DNA of 64,000 nt, taken from NCBI RefSeq assembly GCF_029839275.1, contig NZ_JAOCAH010000007.1, positions 62,001 to 126,000 on the forward strand, written 5' to 3'. This DNA is from Pseudomonas sp. GD03944. Its GTDB lineage: Bacteria > Pseudomonadota > Gammaproteobacteria > Pseudomonadales > Pseudomonadaceae. This document shows, piece after piece, positions 8,013-17,693 of the stretch; within the stretch, counting starts at the first letter, position 1, and each line of letters begins with the position of its first letter. Under the pieces are notes generated by a model, which was given only the letters and a program-made list of their open reading frames with translations, did not search any database and was not told where the DNA came from. The translations under genes were made by a program, and so were the position numbers.

Positions 8013-8471
8013 ATGATTACCCTCAACCTCAATGGCAAGGACCATGAGCTCGACGTGGCTGACGATATGCCGCTGCTCTGGGCCCTGCGCGATGTCGCCA
8101 ATCTGACCGGTACCAAATACGGCTGTGGCATGGCGCTGTGCGGCGCGTGCACGGTCACCGTCGACGGGCAGCCGACCCGCTCCTGCATCACGCCGGTTTC
8201 GGCGGTGGTCGGCAAGCCGATCACCACCATCGAGGCGGTGGGCGAACAGGCCGTGGGCAAGGTGGTTCAGGAGGCCTGGCGTCGGCTCGACGTGGTGCAG
8301 TGTGGCTACTGCCAGTCCGGCCAGATCATGGCCGCCACGGCGCTGCTTAGCAGCAACAAGGCCCCGACCGACGCCGACATCGACGCGGCCATGGGCGGCA
8401 ACATCTGTCGCTGCGCCACCTACGTGCGCATCCGGGCAGCCATCCACGATGCTGCCAGCCAGCTGGCCTGA
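8013..8471 (+). CDS. (2Fe-2S) small subunit of an isoquinoline 1-oxidoreductase-type molybdenum hydroxylase
   Basis: The 152-residue protein carries the two iron-sulfur centres that pass electrons from the molybdopterin subunit. The plant-type ferredoxin cluster is seen as CGMALCGACTVTV, with its fourth Cys in TRSCITP; the second cluster is CGYCQSGQ with GGNICRCATYVRIR. It ends 13 bp before the large subunit, forming an operon with it. The family includes isoquinoline oxidoreductase and membrane-linked aldehyde oxidases; the substrate cannot be told from sequence. No FAD subunit is present, as is typical for this two-subunit type, which passes electrons to cytochromes. Confidence 0.9.
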   Translation: MITLNLNGKDHELDVADDMPLLWALRDVANLTGTKYGCGMALCGACTVTVDGQPTRSCITPVSAVVGKPITTIEAVGEQAVGKVVQEAWRRLDVVQCGYCQSGQIMAATALLSSNKAPTDADIDAAMGGNICRCATYVRIRAAIHDAASQLA

Positions 8472-8484
8472 GGGAATCGACACC

Positions 8485-10728
8485 ATGGGCAAGATCGAAT
8501 CCGCCGAGACCCTCGGCGCAGGCATCCTCAACGTCAGCCGTCGTGGCTTCCTGAAGGGCAGCAGTGGCCTGGCCCTGGGCTTTTTCCTGGCACCGCTGAT
8601 GCGTGGCGGCGAAGCGCTGGCGGCGACCGCCAGCCAGCCGTTCGGCCCCAACGCCTTCGTGCGCATCGACGGCGACGGCATGGTAACTGTCCTGGCCAAG
8701 CACCTGGAAATGGGGCAGGGCAGTTACACCGGCCTGGCCACGTTGCTCGCCGAAGAACTGGACGCCGACTGGGACAAGGTGCGCGTCGAAGGCGCGCCGG
8801 CCGACGTCAAGCAGTACAACAACAACGCCTTCGGCCCGATGCAGGGCACCGGTGGCAGCACCGCCATGGCCAACTCCTGGGAGCAGATGCGCAATGCCGG
8901 CGCCAGCGCCCGGGCCATGCTGGTGGGCGCGGCCGCCCAGCGCTGGGGCGTGCCGGCCAGCGAAATCAGCGTCAGCGAGGGCGTGGTCAGCCATGCCGCC
9001 TCGGGGCGCAAGGCCGGCTTCGGCGAGCTGGTCGAGGCCGCTGCGCAACTGCCCGTGCCGCAGCAGGTACAGCTCAAGGACCCGAAAGATTTCAAGCTGA
9101 TCGGCAAGGTCGAGCTGCGCCGCAAGGACAGCCGTGACAAGACCGACGGCAGCGCGATCTTCACCCAGGACTTCAAGCTGCCCGGCATGCTGGTGGCCGT
9201 GGTCGCCTACCCGCCGCGCTTCGGTGGCGTGCCGCGTTCCGTGGACAGCAGCAAGGCCAAGGCCGTGCGCGACGTGGTCGAGGTGGTGGAATTCCGCGAC
9301 CTGCCCCATGGCCGCGCGGGTGTCGCGGTGCTGGCAAAGAATACCTGGGCCGCCCGTCAGGGCCGCGATGCGCTGGTGATCGACTGGGACGAAAGCAAGG
9401 CGTTCACCCTCGGCAGCGAGGAAATCCTTGCCCAATACCGAGAAAGCGCCAGCCAGCCCGGCATTCCGGCGACGCGCACCGGTGATGCAGAGGCGGCACT
9501 GGCCGCGGCGGCGAAAACCGTCGAGGCGGAGTATGAGTTCCCCTACCTGGCGCACGCGGCGATGGAGCCGATGAACTGCCTGGTGAAGCTCTCCGATGAC
9601 CGCTGCGAAATCTGGAACGGCGAGCAGTTCCAGACCGTGGACCAGGCCATTATCGGTGGCTACCTGGGCCTGCCGCCGGAGAAGGTGTCCCTGACCCAGC
9701 TGTACGCCGGTGGCAGCTTCGGCCGTCGCGCCGGCTCTCGCTCCGACTACCTGGTGGAAGCGGTCGCGATCACCCGGGCGGCCCGGGCGAAGGGTCACGA
9801 CGTGCCGGTGAAGATGGTCTGGACCCGCGAGGACGATACGCGGGGCGGTTACTACCGGCCGATGTTCGTGCACCGTGTGCGGATCGGCCTGGATGAAGCT
9901 GGCACGCTGCAGGCCTGGCACAACCGCCTGGTCGGCCAGTCGATCATGGTCGGTACCTCGATGGAGCCCGTCATGGTCAAGGGCGGCATCGACCACACCT
10001 CGGTGGAGGGGGTGTCCAACCTGTCCTACGCGGTGCCCAACTTGCAGGTGGAATTGAGCACGCCGACCAATATTCAGGTGCCCGTGCTGTGGTGGCGCTC
10101 GGTGGGGCATACCCACACCGGCTACGTCGCCGAAACCATGATCGACGAAGCCGCAGTGGCCGCCGGCAAGGACCCGTACACCTTCCGCGACAGCTTGTTG
10201 GAAAAACACCCGCGTCACCGTGGTGTGCTGAAACTGGCCGCCGAACGAGCGGGCTGGGACAAGCCCCTGGCGCCGGGGGCCAACGGCGAGAAACGCGGTC
10301 GCGGCATCGCCGTGCACGAGTCGTTCGGCTCGTTCGTGGCGCAGGTCGCCGAGGTCACGGTAAAGGCCGATGGCAGTTACCGGGTCGACCGCGTGGTGTG
10401 CGCGGTGGATTGCGGCATCGCCATCAACCCGGATGTGATCCATGCGCAGATGGAGGGCGGCATCGGCTTTGCCCTGGCGGCGGCACGGCATGGCGCCATC
10501 ACCCTGAAGGAAGGGCGGGTCGAGCAATCGAACTTCCATGACTTCCAGGTGCTGCGCATCAACGAAATGCCGAAGGTCGAGGTGCACATCCAGCCGTCCG
10601 GGGAAAACCCGACCGGCGTCGGTGAGCCCGGTGTCCCGCCGCTGGCGCCGGCGGTGGCCAACGCGCTGTTCGCGGCCACCGGTGTTCGCCTGCGCAAGCT
10701 GCCGTTCCCGGCGCAGATCACGGCGTGA
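8485..10728 (+). CDS. Molybdopterin-binding large subunit of an isoquinoline 1-oxidoreductase-type enzyme
   Basis: The 747-residue catalytic subunit begins with a twin-arginine signal: [20 protein letters not shown], ending near GEALAAT, so the holoenzyme is likely exported folded to the periplasm together with the signal-less small subunit. Downstream are the repeated molybdopterin cytosine dinucleotide binding segments ([38 protein letters not shown]) and the C-terminal [18 protein letters not shown] motif with the catalytic Glu. The start at 8485 is preferred over a much longer frame reading into the upstream gene. The substrate is probably an aldehyde or N-heterocycle. Confidence 0.9.
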   Translation: MGKIESAETLGAGILNVSRRGFLKGSSGLALGFFLAPLMRGGEALAATASQPFGPNAFVRIDGDGMVTVLAKHLEMGQGSYTGLATLLAEELDADWDKVRVEGAPADVKQYNNNAFGPMQGTGGSTAMANSWEQMRNAGASARAMLVGAAAQRWGVPASEISVSEGVVSHAASGRKAGFGELVEAAAQLPVPQQVQLKDPKDFKLIGKVELRRKDSRDKTDGSAIFTQDFKLPGMLVAVVAYPPRFGGVPRSVDSSKAKAVRDVVEVVEFRDLPHGRAGVAVLAKNTWAARQGRDALVIDWDESKAFTLGSEEILAQYRESASQPGIPATRTGDAEAALAAAAKTVEAEYEFPYLAHAAMEPMNCLVKLSDDRCEIWNGEQFQTVDQAIIGGYLGLPPEKVSLTQLYAGGSFGRRAGSRSDYLVEAVAITRAARAKGHDVPVKMVWTREDDTRGGYYRPMFVHRVRIGLDEAGTLQAWHNRLVGQSIMVGTSMEPVMVKGGIDHTSVEGVSNLSYAVPNLQVELSTPTNIQVPVLWWRSVGHTHTGYVAETMIDEAAVAAGKDPYTFRDSLLEKHPRHRGVLKLAAERAGWDKPLAPGANGEKRGRGIAVHESFGSFVAQVAEVTVKADGSYRVDRVVCAVDCGIAINPDVIHAQMEGGIGFALAAARHGAITLKEGRVEQSNFHDFQVLRINEMPKVEVHIQPSGENPTGVGEPGVPPLAPAVANALFAATGVRLRKLPFPAQITA

Positions 10729-10864
10729 GCACCGGCCGGGCCGTTCTGTGAGCGGTCCGGCCGCGTCGATGAGTCTGTAACAGGGTGCGCATACCCAGGG
10801 GTTGAAAGGACGGAGGCGGCCTATAATGGCCGCCTTTCCCGCTCCTATCCGCCAGGGATGTGCC

Positions 10865-13048
10865 ATGCGTCGTCTGCTCTGCCTGCTGTGTCTGCTGTTT
10901 CCCCTTGTCGGCCTCGCCCAGCAGGCCCAGCCGAAGGTTGGCCTGGTGCTGTCCGGCGGCGCGGCCCGTGGCCTGGCGCATATCGGTGTGCTCAAGGCCT
11001 TGGAAGAGCAGGGCGTGCAGGTTCACGCCATCGCCGGCACCAGCATGGGCGCCGTGATTGGCGGGCTCTATGCGTCCGGCTATTCGGTCGCCGAGCTGGA
11101 AGAGCTGGCGCTGACCCTGGATTGGCGCCAGGTGCTTTCCGACGACCCGCCACGGGCCGACGTGCCGTTCCGGCGCAAGCAGGACGACCGCGATTTCCTG
11201 ATCAAGCAACGCCTGAGTTTCCGTGACGACGGCAGCCTGGGGCTGCCGCTGGGCGTGATCCAGGGCCAGAACCTGGCGCTGCTGCTGGAGCGTCTGCTGG
11301 TGCGCAGCAGCGACACCCGTGACTTCGACCGCCTGCCGATCCCGTTCCGTGCCGTGGCCACTGACATCGCCAACGACGAGAAGGTGGTGTTCCGCAGCGG
11401 GCACCTGCCCCAGGCGATCCGCGCCAGCATGTCGATTCCGGCGGTGTTCGCCCCGGTGGAGGTGGACGGGCGGCTGCTGGTCGATGGCGGCATGGTCGAC
11501 AACATCCCCATCGGCGTGGCCCGCGACATGGGCGTCGACCGGGTGATCGTGGTCGACATCGGCACCCCGCTGAAACCGCGCACGGAGCTGCTCACGGTGG
11601 TCGATGTGCTCAACCAGTCGATCACCATGATGACCCGCCGCAACTCCGAGGCCCAGTTGGCCACCCTGCGGCCGGAGGACCTGCTGGTGCAGCCGCCGCT
11701 GGCGGCCTACGGGGTCACCGATTTCGGGCGCGCCGAACAGCTGATCGACGCTGGCTACCGCGCGGCCAAGGCCCTGGATGGACGCCTGGCCGAACTGCGT
11801 GTCAGCAGCGGCGGCAATCCCGCGCTGGCCCTGGCGCGCTCGCTGGAGCAGCGGGCGCCGTTGATCACGGCGATCGATGTGGAAAATGACTCCAAGATCG
11901 GCGACGAAGTAATCCGTCGCTACATCCGCCAGCCCCTTGGCGAGCCACTGGACATGGATCGCCTGCAAAAGGACATGGGCACGCTCTACGGCCTGGATTA
12001 TTTCGAACAGGTGCAGTACCGGGTGGAGCATGGCGAGGCGGGCAATACCCTGGTGATTAATGCCCGGGAAAAACGCTCCGGGACCGACTACCTGCGCCTG
12101 GGCCTGAACCTGTCCGATGACTTCCGCGGCGACAGCGCCTTCAACCTCGGCGCCAGCTACCGCAAGAACGGTATCAACCGCCTTGGCGCGGAGTGGCTGA
12201 CCCGCCTGCAGCTGGGCGATCGGCAGGAGCTCTACAGCGAGTTCTACCAGCCGCTGGACGCCGGCTCGCGCTGGTTCATCGCCCCCAGCCTGCTGGCCGA
12301 GGCGCAGAACGTCGAATCGATCCTAGATAACGACCCCATCGCCGAATACCGCCTGCAGCGTTACGGCTACGGTTTCAGCCTGGGCCGGCAGATCGCCAAC
12401 AACGGCGAGCTGCGTTTCGGCGTCGGTCAGGCCTGGGGCGATGCGGAAGTACGGGTCGGCGAGCGCGACCTGCCGAGCTTCAGTTTCAGCGAGGGCTTCT
12501 ATGAGGTGCAGTACGCCTTCGATACCCTGGACGAGGTCAACTTCCCCCACGAAGGCGAAGACATCAGCCTGACGCTGCGCCAGTACGAACCGGGCCTCGG
12601 CTCGGACGAGCGCTACCGGCAGTGGCACATCAACCTCGACAAGGCGTTCAGCCACGACGCCAACACCTGGGTCATCGGCGGGCGCTACGGGCGCACCCTG
12701 GATGACGCCGAAGTGGTGACTTCCAGCTACCTGCTTGGTGGCGCGCGGCAGCTGTCCGGCTTCCGTCAGGATGCACTGTCCGGGCAGAACATCAGCCTCG
12801 GGCGCCTGGTGTACATGCGGCGCCTGACCCAGCGCTCGTTCCTGCCGCTGGATTTCCCTCTGTATCTCGGCGCGTCGCTGGAGCGCGGGCGGGCCTGGAA
12901 CAACGACAACACCTTCGACAGCGGCTACATCAACGCGGCCAGCATCTTCCTCGGCTACGACACCCCGCTGGGCCCGCTGAACTTCAGCTACGGCGTCAAC
13001 GACGAGGATGAAAAGGCGCTGTACCTGAACCTGGGGCGCAATTTCTAA
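10865..13048 (+). CDS. plpD: PlpD-type patatin phospholipase autotransporter (type Vd)
   Basis: A 727-residue outer-membrane protein: a signal peptide (MRRLLCLLCLLFPLVGLAQQ), a patatin lipase domain with oxyanion loop SGGAARG, nucleophile S60 in GTSMG and D207 in DGG, a single POTRA domain (about 340-420), and a 16-strand BamA-like barrel to the end. S60/D207 match the dyad described for PlpD of P. aeruginosa, which is secreted through its own barrel and cleaves phospholipids. The start at 10865 gives the proper signal peptide. It is monocistronic, convergent with the LysR gene, and followed by a repetitive palindrome. Confidence 0.93.
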   Translation: MRRLLCLLCLLFPLVGLAQQAQPKVGLVLSGGAARGLAHIGVLKALEEQGVQVHAIAGTSMGAVIGGLYASGYSVAELEELALTLDWRQVLSDDPPRADVPFRRKQDDRDFLIKQRLSFRDDGSLGLPLGVIQGQNLALLLERLLVRSSDTRDFDRLPIPFRAVATDIANDEKVVFRSGHLPQAIRASMSIPAVFAPVEVDGRLLVDGGMVDNIPIGVARDMGVDRVIVVDIGTPLKPRTELLTVVDVLNQSITMMTRRNSEAQLATLRPEDLLVQPPLAAYGVTDFGRAEQLIDAGYRAAKALDGRLAELRVSSGGNPALALARSLEQRAPLITAIDVENDSKIGDEVIRRYIRQPLGEPLDMDRLQKDMGTLYGLDYFEQVQYRVEHGEAGNTLVINAREKRSGTDYLRLGLNLSDDFRGDSAFNLGASYRKNGINRLGAEWLTRLQLGDRQELYSEFYQPLDAGSRWFIAPSLLAEAQNVESILDNDPIAEYRLQRYGYGFSLGRQIANNGELRFGVGQAWGDAEVRVGERDLPSFSFSEGFYEVQYAFDTLDEVNFPHEGEDISLTLRQYEPGLGSDERYRQWHINLDKAFSHDANTWVIGGRYGRTLDDAEVVTSSYLLGGARQLSGFRQDALSGQNISLGRLVYMRRLTQRSFLPLDFPLYLGASLERGRAWNNDNTFDSGYINAASIFLGYDTPLGPLNFSYGVNDEDEKALYLNLGRNF

Positions 13049-13071
13049 GTCACCGACAGGAACGCCATTTT

Positions 13072-13179
13072 GTAGGAGCGGCTGGGCGGCAATCCGATTG
13101 CCCGCGAGCTCGGCGGTTTGTGCCCCCCGGCGCAGGATTAGGGGCGATTGAAAAGCTCGCGGATAAATCCGCTCCTACA
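13072..13179. repeat. REP/REPIN-type inverted repeat
   Basis: TGTAGGAGCGG at 13072-13082 is mirrored by CCGCTCCTACA at 13169-13179, with inner arms CCCGCGAGCTC and AGCTCGCGG. It lies between the convergent plpD and LysR genes. The TGTAGGAGCGG head is typical of dispersed REP elements of Pseudomonas. It may also act as a bidirectional terminator. Confidence 0.75.
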
Positions 13180-13202
13180 TGGGCGATGGCGTGAGCAGGG
13201 AG

Positions 13203-14132
13203 CTAGAACCGCTCCGCCAGGGTGCTGATCTGGCTACGCTGGCTGCGCACGAAAGCGAAGAACGCCTGGGCCACCGGCGACAGGTATTTGCCCCGCGGGT
13301 GCACCACGCACCAACTGCGCAGCAGCGGCAGCTCGGCCACCGGCAGCTCGCGCAGCACGCCGCATTCCAGCTCGCGGCGTACGGCGTGGCGTGGCAGCAG
13401 GGCCAGACCCAGGCCGGCGATCACCCCTTCGCACTGCCCCTCCATCGAGCCCACTTCCAGAGTCTGGGCGAAATGCGCGCGTTTCTGGTGGCAGTACTCC
13501 TCGCAGGCCCGGCGGGTGCCGGAGCCCTGTTCGCGCACCAGCAGCGGCCAGGCGGTGAGGTCCTGCAAGGTCAGTTGCTCCTGCTGGCACAGCGGGTGGT
13601 CGGGCGGGGCGACGGCGATGATCGGGTTGTTCAGGAACGGCAGAAACTCCAGGGACAGCTCCGAGGGCACCAGGGACATGATCAGCAGGTCGTCGCGGTT
13701 GGCGCTCAGGCGTTTGACCGCCTGGGCATGATTGACCACCACCAGTTGCAGGCTGACTTCCGGGTATTCGCGGCGAAAAGCGGCGAACAGGTGGGGAACG
13801 AAGTACTTTGCGCTGGATTCCACCGCCAAGCTCAGTTGCCCCTGCAGCGACCCTTGCAGGTCCGCCAGCTGCATGTCGAGGCTTTCCAGGCGGCCGAAGA
13901 TATCCGCGCTGGCCCGCTGCAGCGCTTCAGCCGCTTCGGTCAGGTACAGCTTCTTGCCCACGTAGTCGAACAGTGGCTGGCCGAGCAGCTCTTCCAGCTG
14001 GCGAATCTGCAGGCTGACCGCCGGCTGGGTCAGGGCCATCTCTTCGGCAGCGCGGCTGTAGGAGCGCTGCTGGCACACCGAGCGGAACACCTGGAGTTGA
14101 CGCAACGTCATGCGCATCAATGACTTACGCAT
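13203..14132 (-). CDS. pycR: LysR-family regulator, PycR-like
   Basis: The 309-residue protein has a LysR helix-turn-helix at residues 8-65 (LRQLQVFRSVCQQRSYSRAA ... TQPAVSLQIRQLEELLG) and a periplasmic-binding-like effector domain. The ATG at 14132 has GAGG at 5 nt; ATGs at 14117 and 14111 would also keep the domain. It is divergent from pycA, the position of PycR in P. aeruginosa, which controls the pyruvate carboxylase genes. The intergenic region has two palindromes of suitable form. The symbol rests on context and similarity. Confidence 0.82.
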   Translation of the reverse strand: MRKSLMRMTLRQLQVFRSVCQQRSYSRAAEEMALTQPAVSLQIRQLEELLGQPLFDYVGKKLYLTEAAEALQRASADIFGRLESLDMQLADLQGSLQGQLSLAVESSAKYFVPHLFAAFRREYPEVSLQLVVVNHAQAVKRLSANRDDLLIMSLVPSELSLEFLPFLNNPIIAVAPPDHPLCQQEQLTLQDLTAWPLLVREQGSGTRRACEEYCHQKRAHFAQTLEVGSMEGQCEGVIAGLGLALLPRHAVRRELECGVLRELPVAELPLLRSWCVVHPRGKYLSPVAQAFFAFVRSQRSQISTLAERF

Positions 14133-14191
14133 TGAGACCTCGTATCGCGGAAAAATCGAGACCGGCTCAAGGACCGGTTATGCCAGCATGC

Positions 14192-14230
14192 ATAAGCTTT
14201 GACTTATAGCCAATCAAATAATTATTGATT
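14192..14230. promoter_or_regulatory. Two palindromes in the pycR-pycA intergenic region
   Basis: ATAAG-N6-CTTAT (14192-14207) and AATCAA-N7-TTGATT (14212-14230) lie in an AT-rich patch 60-100 bp upstream of pycR. The first contains a T-N11-A core as in LysR operators. One or both are candidates for PycR binding; the second may instead be part of a promoter. Confidence 0.45.
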
Positions 14231-14377
14231 TTGGGTAATTCGTTGTCCGGCGTAGGGTGATTACGCGACCACTACATGCGTAGCGGTCACACGCCGACCG
14301 CCTTGCGAGACCAGTACCTGCTCTGTTCTCGCTGGCCAATGGTCGTCAGTCTGTTTACTGGGCCGAGGACAGCACCC

Positions 14378-15793
14378 GTGATCAAGAAAATCCTGATTGC
14401 CAACCGTGGCGAGATTGCCGTCCGCATCGTGCGCGCTTGCGCCGAAATGGGCATCCGCTCGGTGGCGATCTACTCCGATGCCGACCGCCACGCGCTGCAC
14501 GTCAAGCGGGCGGACGAGGCACATGGCATAGGCGCCGACCCGCTGGCCGGCTACCTGAACCCGCGCAAACTGGTGCACCTGGCGGTGGAAACGGGCTGTG
14601 ACGCCCTGCACCCCGGCTACGGTTTCCTGTCGGAAAACGCCGAATTGGCGGAGATCTGCGCCGAACGCGGGATCAAGTTCATCGGCCCGAGCGCGGAAGT
14701 GATTCGCCGCATGGGTGACAAGACCGAAGCCCGTCGCAGCATGATCAAGGCCGGCGTGCCGGTGACCCCCGGCACCGAAGGCAACGTGGCGGACATTGCC
14801 GAGGCCCTCACCGAAGGTGACCGCATCGGCTACCCGGTGATGCTCAAGGCCACCTCCGGCGGCGGCGGTCGCGGTATTCGCCGCTGCAACAGCCGCGAGG
14901 AGCTGGAGCAGGCGTTCCCCCGGGTGATCTCCGAGGCCACCAAGGCCTTCGGTTCGGCCGAAGTGTTCCTGGAAAAATGCATCGTCAACCCGAAGCACAT
15001 CGAGGCGCAGATCCTCGCGGACAGCTTCGGCAACACCGTGCACCTGTACGAGCGTGATTGCTCGATCCAGCGCCGCAACCAGAAGCTCATCGAAATCGCC
15101 CCCAGCCCCCAACTGACCCCCGAGCAGCGTGCCTACATCGGCGACCTGGCGGTGCGCGCCGCCCAGGCCGTGGGTTACGAGAACGCCGGCACCGTGGAGT
15201 TCCTGCTCGCCGAGGGCGAGGTGTACTTCATGGAGATGAACACCCGGGTGCAGGTGGAACACACCATCACCGAAGAAATCACCGGCATCGACGTGGTCCG
15301 CGAGCAGATCCGCATCGCTAGCGGCCTGCCGCTGTCGATCAAGCAGGAAGACATCCAGTACCGGGGTTTCGCCCTGCAGTTCCGCATCAACGCCGAAGAC
15401 CCGAAGAACAACTTCCTGCCCAGCTTCGGCAAGATCACCCGTTACTACGCGCCCGGCGGCCCCGGCGTGCGCACCGACACGGCGATCTACACCGGCTACA
15501 CCATTCCGCCTTACTACGACTCGATGTGCCTGAAGCTGATCGTCTGGGCGCTGACCTGGGAAGAAGCCATGGACCGCGGCCTGCGGGCACTGGACGACAT
15601 GCGCGTGCAAGGGGTTAAGACCACCGCCGCCTACTACCAGGAAATCCTGCGCAACCCCGAGTTCCGCAGCGGCCAGTTCAATACCAGCTTCGTCGAGAGC
15701 CACCCGGAACTGACCCAGTACTCGATCAAGCGCAACCCATCGCACCTGGCACTGGCCATCGCCACCGCCATCGCCGCCCACGCCGGCCTGTGA
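14378..15793 (+). CDS. pycA: Pyruvate carboxylase subunit A (biotin carboxylase)
   Basis: A 471-residue ATP-grasp enzyme that carboxylates biotin on PycB using ATP and bicarbonate. Seen: the N-terminal IKKILIANRGEIAVRIVRAC, HPGYGFLSEN, the glycine-rich ATP loop KATSGGGGRGIRR, and the catalytic MNTRVQVEHTITEE. The GTG at 14378 with GAGGA 8 nt before gives exactly the family N-terminus; a longer upstream frame is rejected. It is 11 bp from pycB in one operon, divergent from pycR. This is the alpha4beta4-type enzyme found in pseudomonads, which replenishes oxaloacetate. Confidence 0.95.
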   Translation: MIKKILIANRGEIAVRIVRACAEMGIRSVAIYSDADRHALHVKRADEAHGIGADPLAGYLNPRKLVHLAVETGCDALHPGYGFLSENAELAEICAERGIKFIGPSAEVIRRMGDKTEARRSMIKAGVPVTPGTEGNVADIAEALTEGDRIGYPVMLKATSGGGGRGIRRCNSREELEQAFPRVISEATKAFGSAEVFLEKCIVNPKHIEAQILADSFGNTVHLYERDCSIQRRNQKLIEIAPSPQLTPEQRAYIGDLAVRAAQAVGYENAGTVEFLLAEGEVYFMEMNTRVQVEHTITEEITGIDVVREQIRIASGLPLSIKQEDIQYRGFALQFRINAEDPKNNFLPSFGKITRYYAPGGPGVRTDTAIYTGYTIPPYYDSMCLKLIVWALTWEEAMDRGLRALDDMRVQGVKTTAAYYQEILRNPEFRSGQFNTSFVESHPELTQYSIKRNPSHLALAIATAIAAHAGL

Positions 15794-15804
15794 GGAATCG
15801 AACA

Positions 15805-17613
15805 ATGTCAAAGAAAATCACCGTCACCGATACCATCCTGCGCGATGCCCACCAGTCGCTGCTGGCCACCCGCATGCGCCTGGACGACATGCTGCCGATC
15901 TGCGAGAAGCTCGACAAGGTCGGCTACTGGTCGCTGGAAGTCTGGGGCGGCGCCACTTTCGACGCCTGCGTGCGCTTCCTCAAGGAAGACCCGTGGACGC
16001 GCCTGCGCGAACTGCGCAAGGCCCTGCCCAACACCCGCCTGCAGATGCTGCTGCGCGGACAGAACCTGCTCGGCTACCGCCACTACAGCGACGACGTGGT
16101 GCGTGCCTTCGTCGCCAAGGCGGCGGGCAACGGCATCGATGTGTTCCGCATTTTCGACGCCATGAACGACGTGCGTAACCTGCGCGTGGCCATCGAAGCC
16201 GTGAAGGCCTCGGGCAAGCACGCCCAGGGCACCATCGCCTACACCACTAGCCCGGTGCACACGGTCAAGGCGTTCGTTGCCCAAGGCAAGGCCATGCAGG
16301 CCATGGGCATCGACTCCATCGCGATCAAGGACATGGCCGGTCTGCTGACCCCCTACGCCACCGCCGAACTGGTGCGTGCGCTGAAGGACGAAATCGACTT
16401 GCCGGTGTTTATCCACAGCCATGACACCGCCGGCATGGGCTCGATGTGCCAGCTCAAGGCCATCGAGGCCGGTGCCGACCACATCGACACCGCCATCTCC
16501 AGCATGGCCTGGGGCACCAGCCACCCGGGCACCGAGTCGATGGTCGCCGCGCTCAAGGGCAGCGAGTTCGACACCGGCCTGGATCTGGCCCTGCTGCAGG
16601 AAATCGGCATGTACTTCCATGCTGTGCGCAAGAAGTACCACCAGTTCGAAAGCGAATTCACCGCCGTGGACACCCGCGTGCAGGTCAACCAGGTGCCGGG
16701 CGGCATGATGTCCAACCTGGCCAACCAGCTGAAAGAGCAGGGCGCGCTGAACCGCATCAACGACGTGTTCGCCGAGATTCCGAAAGTGCGCGAAGACCTC
16801 GGTTTCCCGCCGCTGGTGACCCCGACCTCGCAGATCGTCGGTACCCAGGCGGTGTTCAACGTGCTGGCCGGCGAGCGCTACAAGACCATCACCAACGAGG
16901 TGAAGCTCTACCTGCAGGGCCGCTACGGCCTGGCGCCGGGCAAGATCAACGAATCCCTGCGCAAGCAGGCTATCGGCAGCGAAGAAGTCATCGACGTGCG
17001 TCCGGCGGACCTGCTCAAGCCGGAAATGGCCAAGCTGCGTGAGGAAATCGGCGCCCTGGCGACCTCCGAAGAAGACGTGCTGACCTACGCCATGTTCCCG
17101 GACATTGGCCGCAAGTTCCTCGAGGAGCGCAAGGCCGGCACGCTTACCCCGGAAGTGCTGCTGCCGATCCCTGAAGCAGGCGGTGTGGCCGCGGCTGGTG
17201 GTGAAGGCGTGCCGACCGAGTTCGTGGTCGATGTGCACGGCGAGAGCTACCGCGTGGACATCACCGGTGTCGGCGTCAAGGGCGACGGCAAGCGCCATTT
17301 CTACCTGTCCGTCGATGGTATGCCGGAAGAGGTGGTGTTCGAGGCCCTCAACGACTACGTCGCGGGCGCCGGCGGTGGCAAGCGCAAGTCGGCCAGCGCA
17401 CCGGGTGACGTCAGCACCAGCATGCCGGGCAACATCGTCGATGTGCTGGTGAAAGAGGGCGACACCGTGAAAGCCGGCCAGGCCGTGCTGATCACCGAGG
17501 CGATGAAGATGGAAACCGAAGTTCAGGCACCGATCGCCGGTACCGTGAAGACGGTACACGTGGCCAAGGGCGACCGGGTGAATCCGGGCGAAGTGCTGAT
17601 CGAGATCGAGTGA
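15805..17613 (+). CDS. pycB: Pyruvate carboxylase subunit B (carboxyltransferase + biotin carrier)
   Basis: The 602-residue subunit transfers the carboxyl group from biotin to pyruvate. The N-terminal HMGL-like TIM barrel is marked by DTILRDAHQSLLATRM and by VFIHSHDTAGMGSMCQLKA; the C-terminal biotinyl domain has EAMKMETEV with the biotinyl lysine at 568. A flexible Gly/Lys/Ala segment (about 520-535) links them. The ATG at 15805 has GAGGAA upstream. The oxaloacetate decarboxylase alpha family is similar, but pairing with a biotin carboxylase subunit and the lack of OadB/G fits pyruvate carboxylase. Confidence 0.95.
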   Translation: MSKKITVTDTILRDAHQSLLATRMRLDDMLPICEKLDKVGYWSLEVWGGATFDACVRFLKEDPWTRLRELRKALPNTRLQMLLRGQNLLGYRHYSDDVVRAFVAKAAGNGIDVFRIFDAMNDVRNLRVAIEAVKASGKHAQGTIAYTTSPVHTVKAFVAQGKAMQAMGIDSIAIKDMAGLLTPYATAELVRALKDEIDLPVFIHSHDTAGMGSMCQLKAIEAGADHIDTAISSMAWGTSHPGTESMVAALKGSEFDTGLDLALLQEIGMYFHAVRKKYHQFESEFTAVDTRVQVNQVPGGMMSNLANQLKEQGALNRINDVFAEIPKVREDLGFPPLVTPTSQIVGTQAVFNVLAGERYKTITNEVKLYLQGRYGLAPGKINESLRKQAIGSEEVIDVRPADLLKPEMAKLREEIGALATSEEDVLTYAMFPDIGRKFLEERKAGTLTPEVLLPIPEAGGVAAAGGEGVPTEFVVDVHGESYRVDITGVGVKGDGKRHFYLSVDGMPEEVVFEALNDYVAGAGGGKRKSASAPGDVSTSMPGNIVDVLVKEGDTVKAGQAVLITEAMKMETEVQAPIAGTVKTVHVAKGDRVNPGEVLIEIE

Positions 17614-17619
17614 CGACCG

Positions 17620-17693
17620 GGCGGCTGCATGCCGGGCATGCAGCCGCCAGCAACGAGCAAGTCCCCTGGGGAGCCGCAAGGCTCCCCTTTTTT
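17620..17693 (+). terminator. Double terminator after pycB
   Basis: A perfect 13-bp stem (GGCGGCTGCATGC paired with GCATGCAGCCGCC, 17620-17648) is followed by a classic intrinsic terminator: GGGGAGCC-GCAA-GGCTCCCC and six Ts (17668-17693). The T-tract touches the stop codon of the convergent acetyltransferase gene. Confidence 0.9.

Noticed and set aside
8347..10995. An 882-codon minus-strand frame across the molybdenum hydroxylase genes
   Set aside because: It is a GC-rich shadow of two well-supported genes with cofactor motifs; it has no family features.
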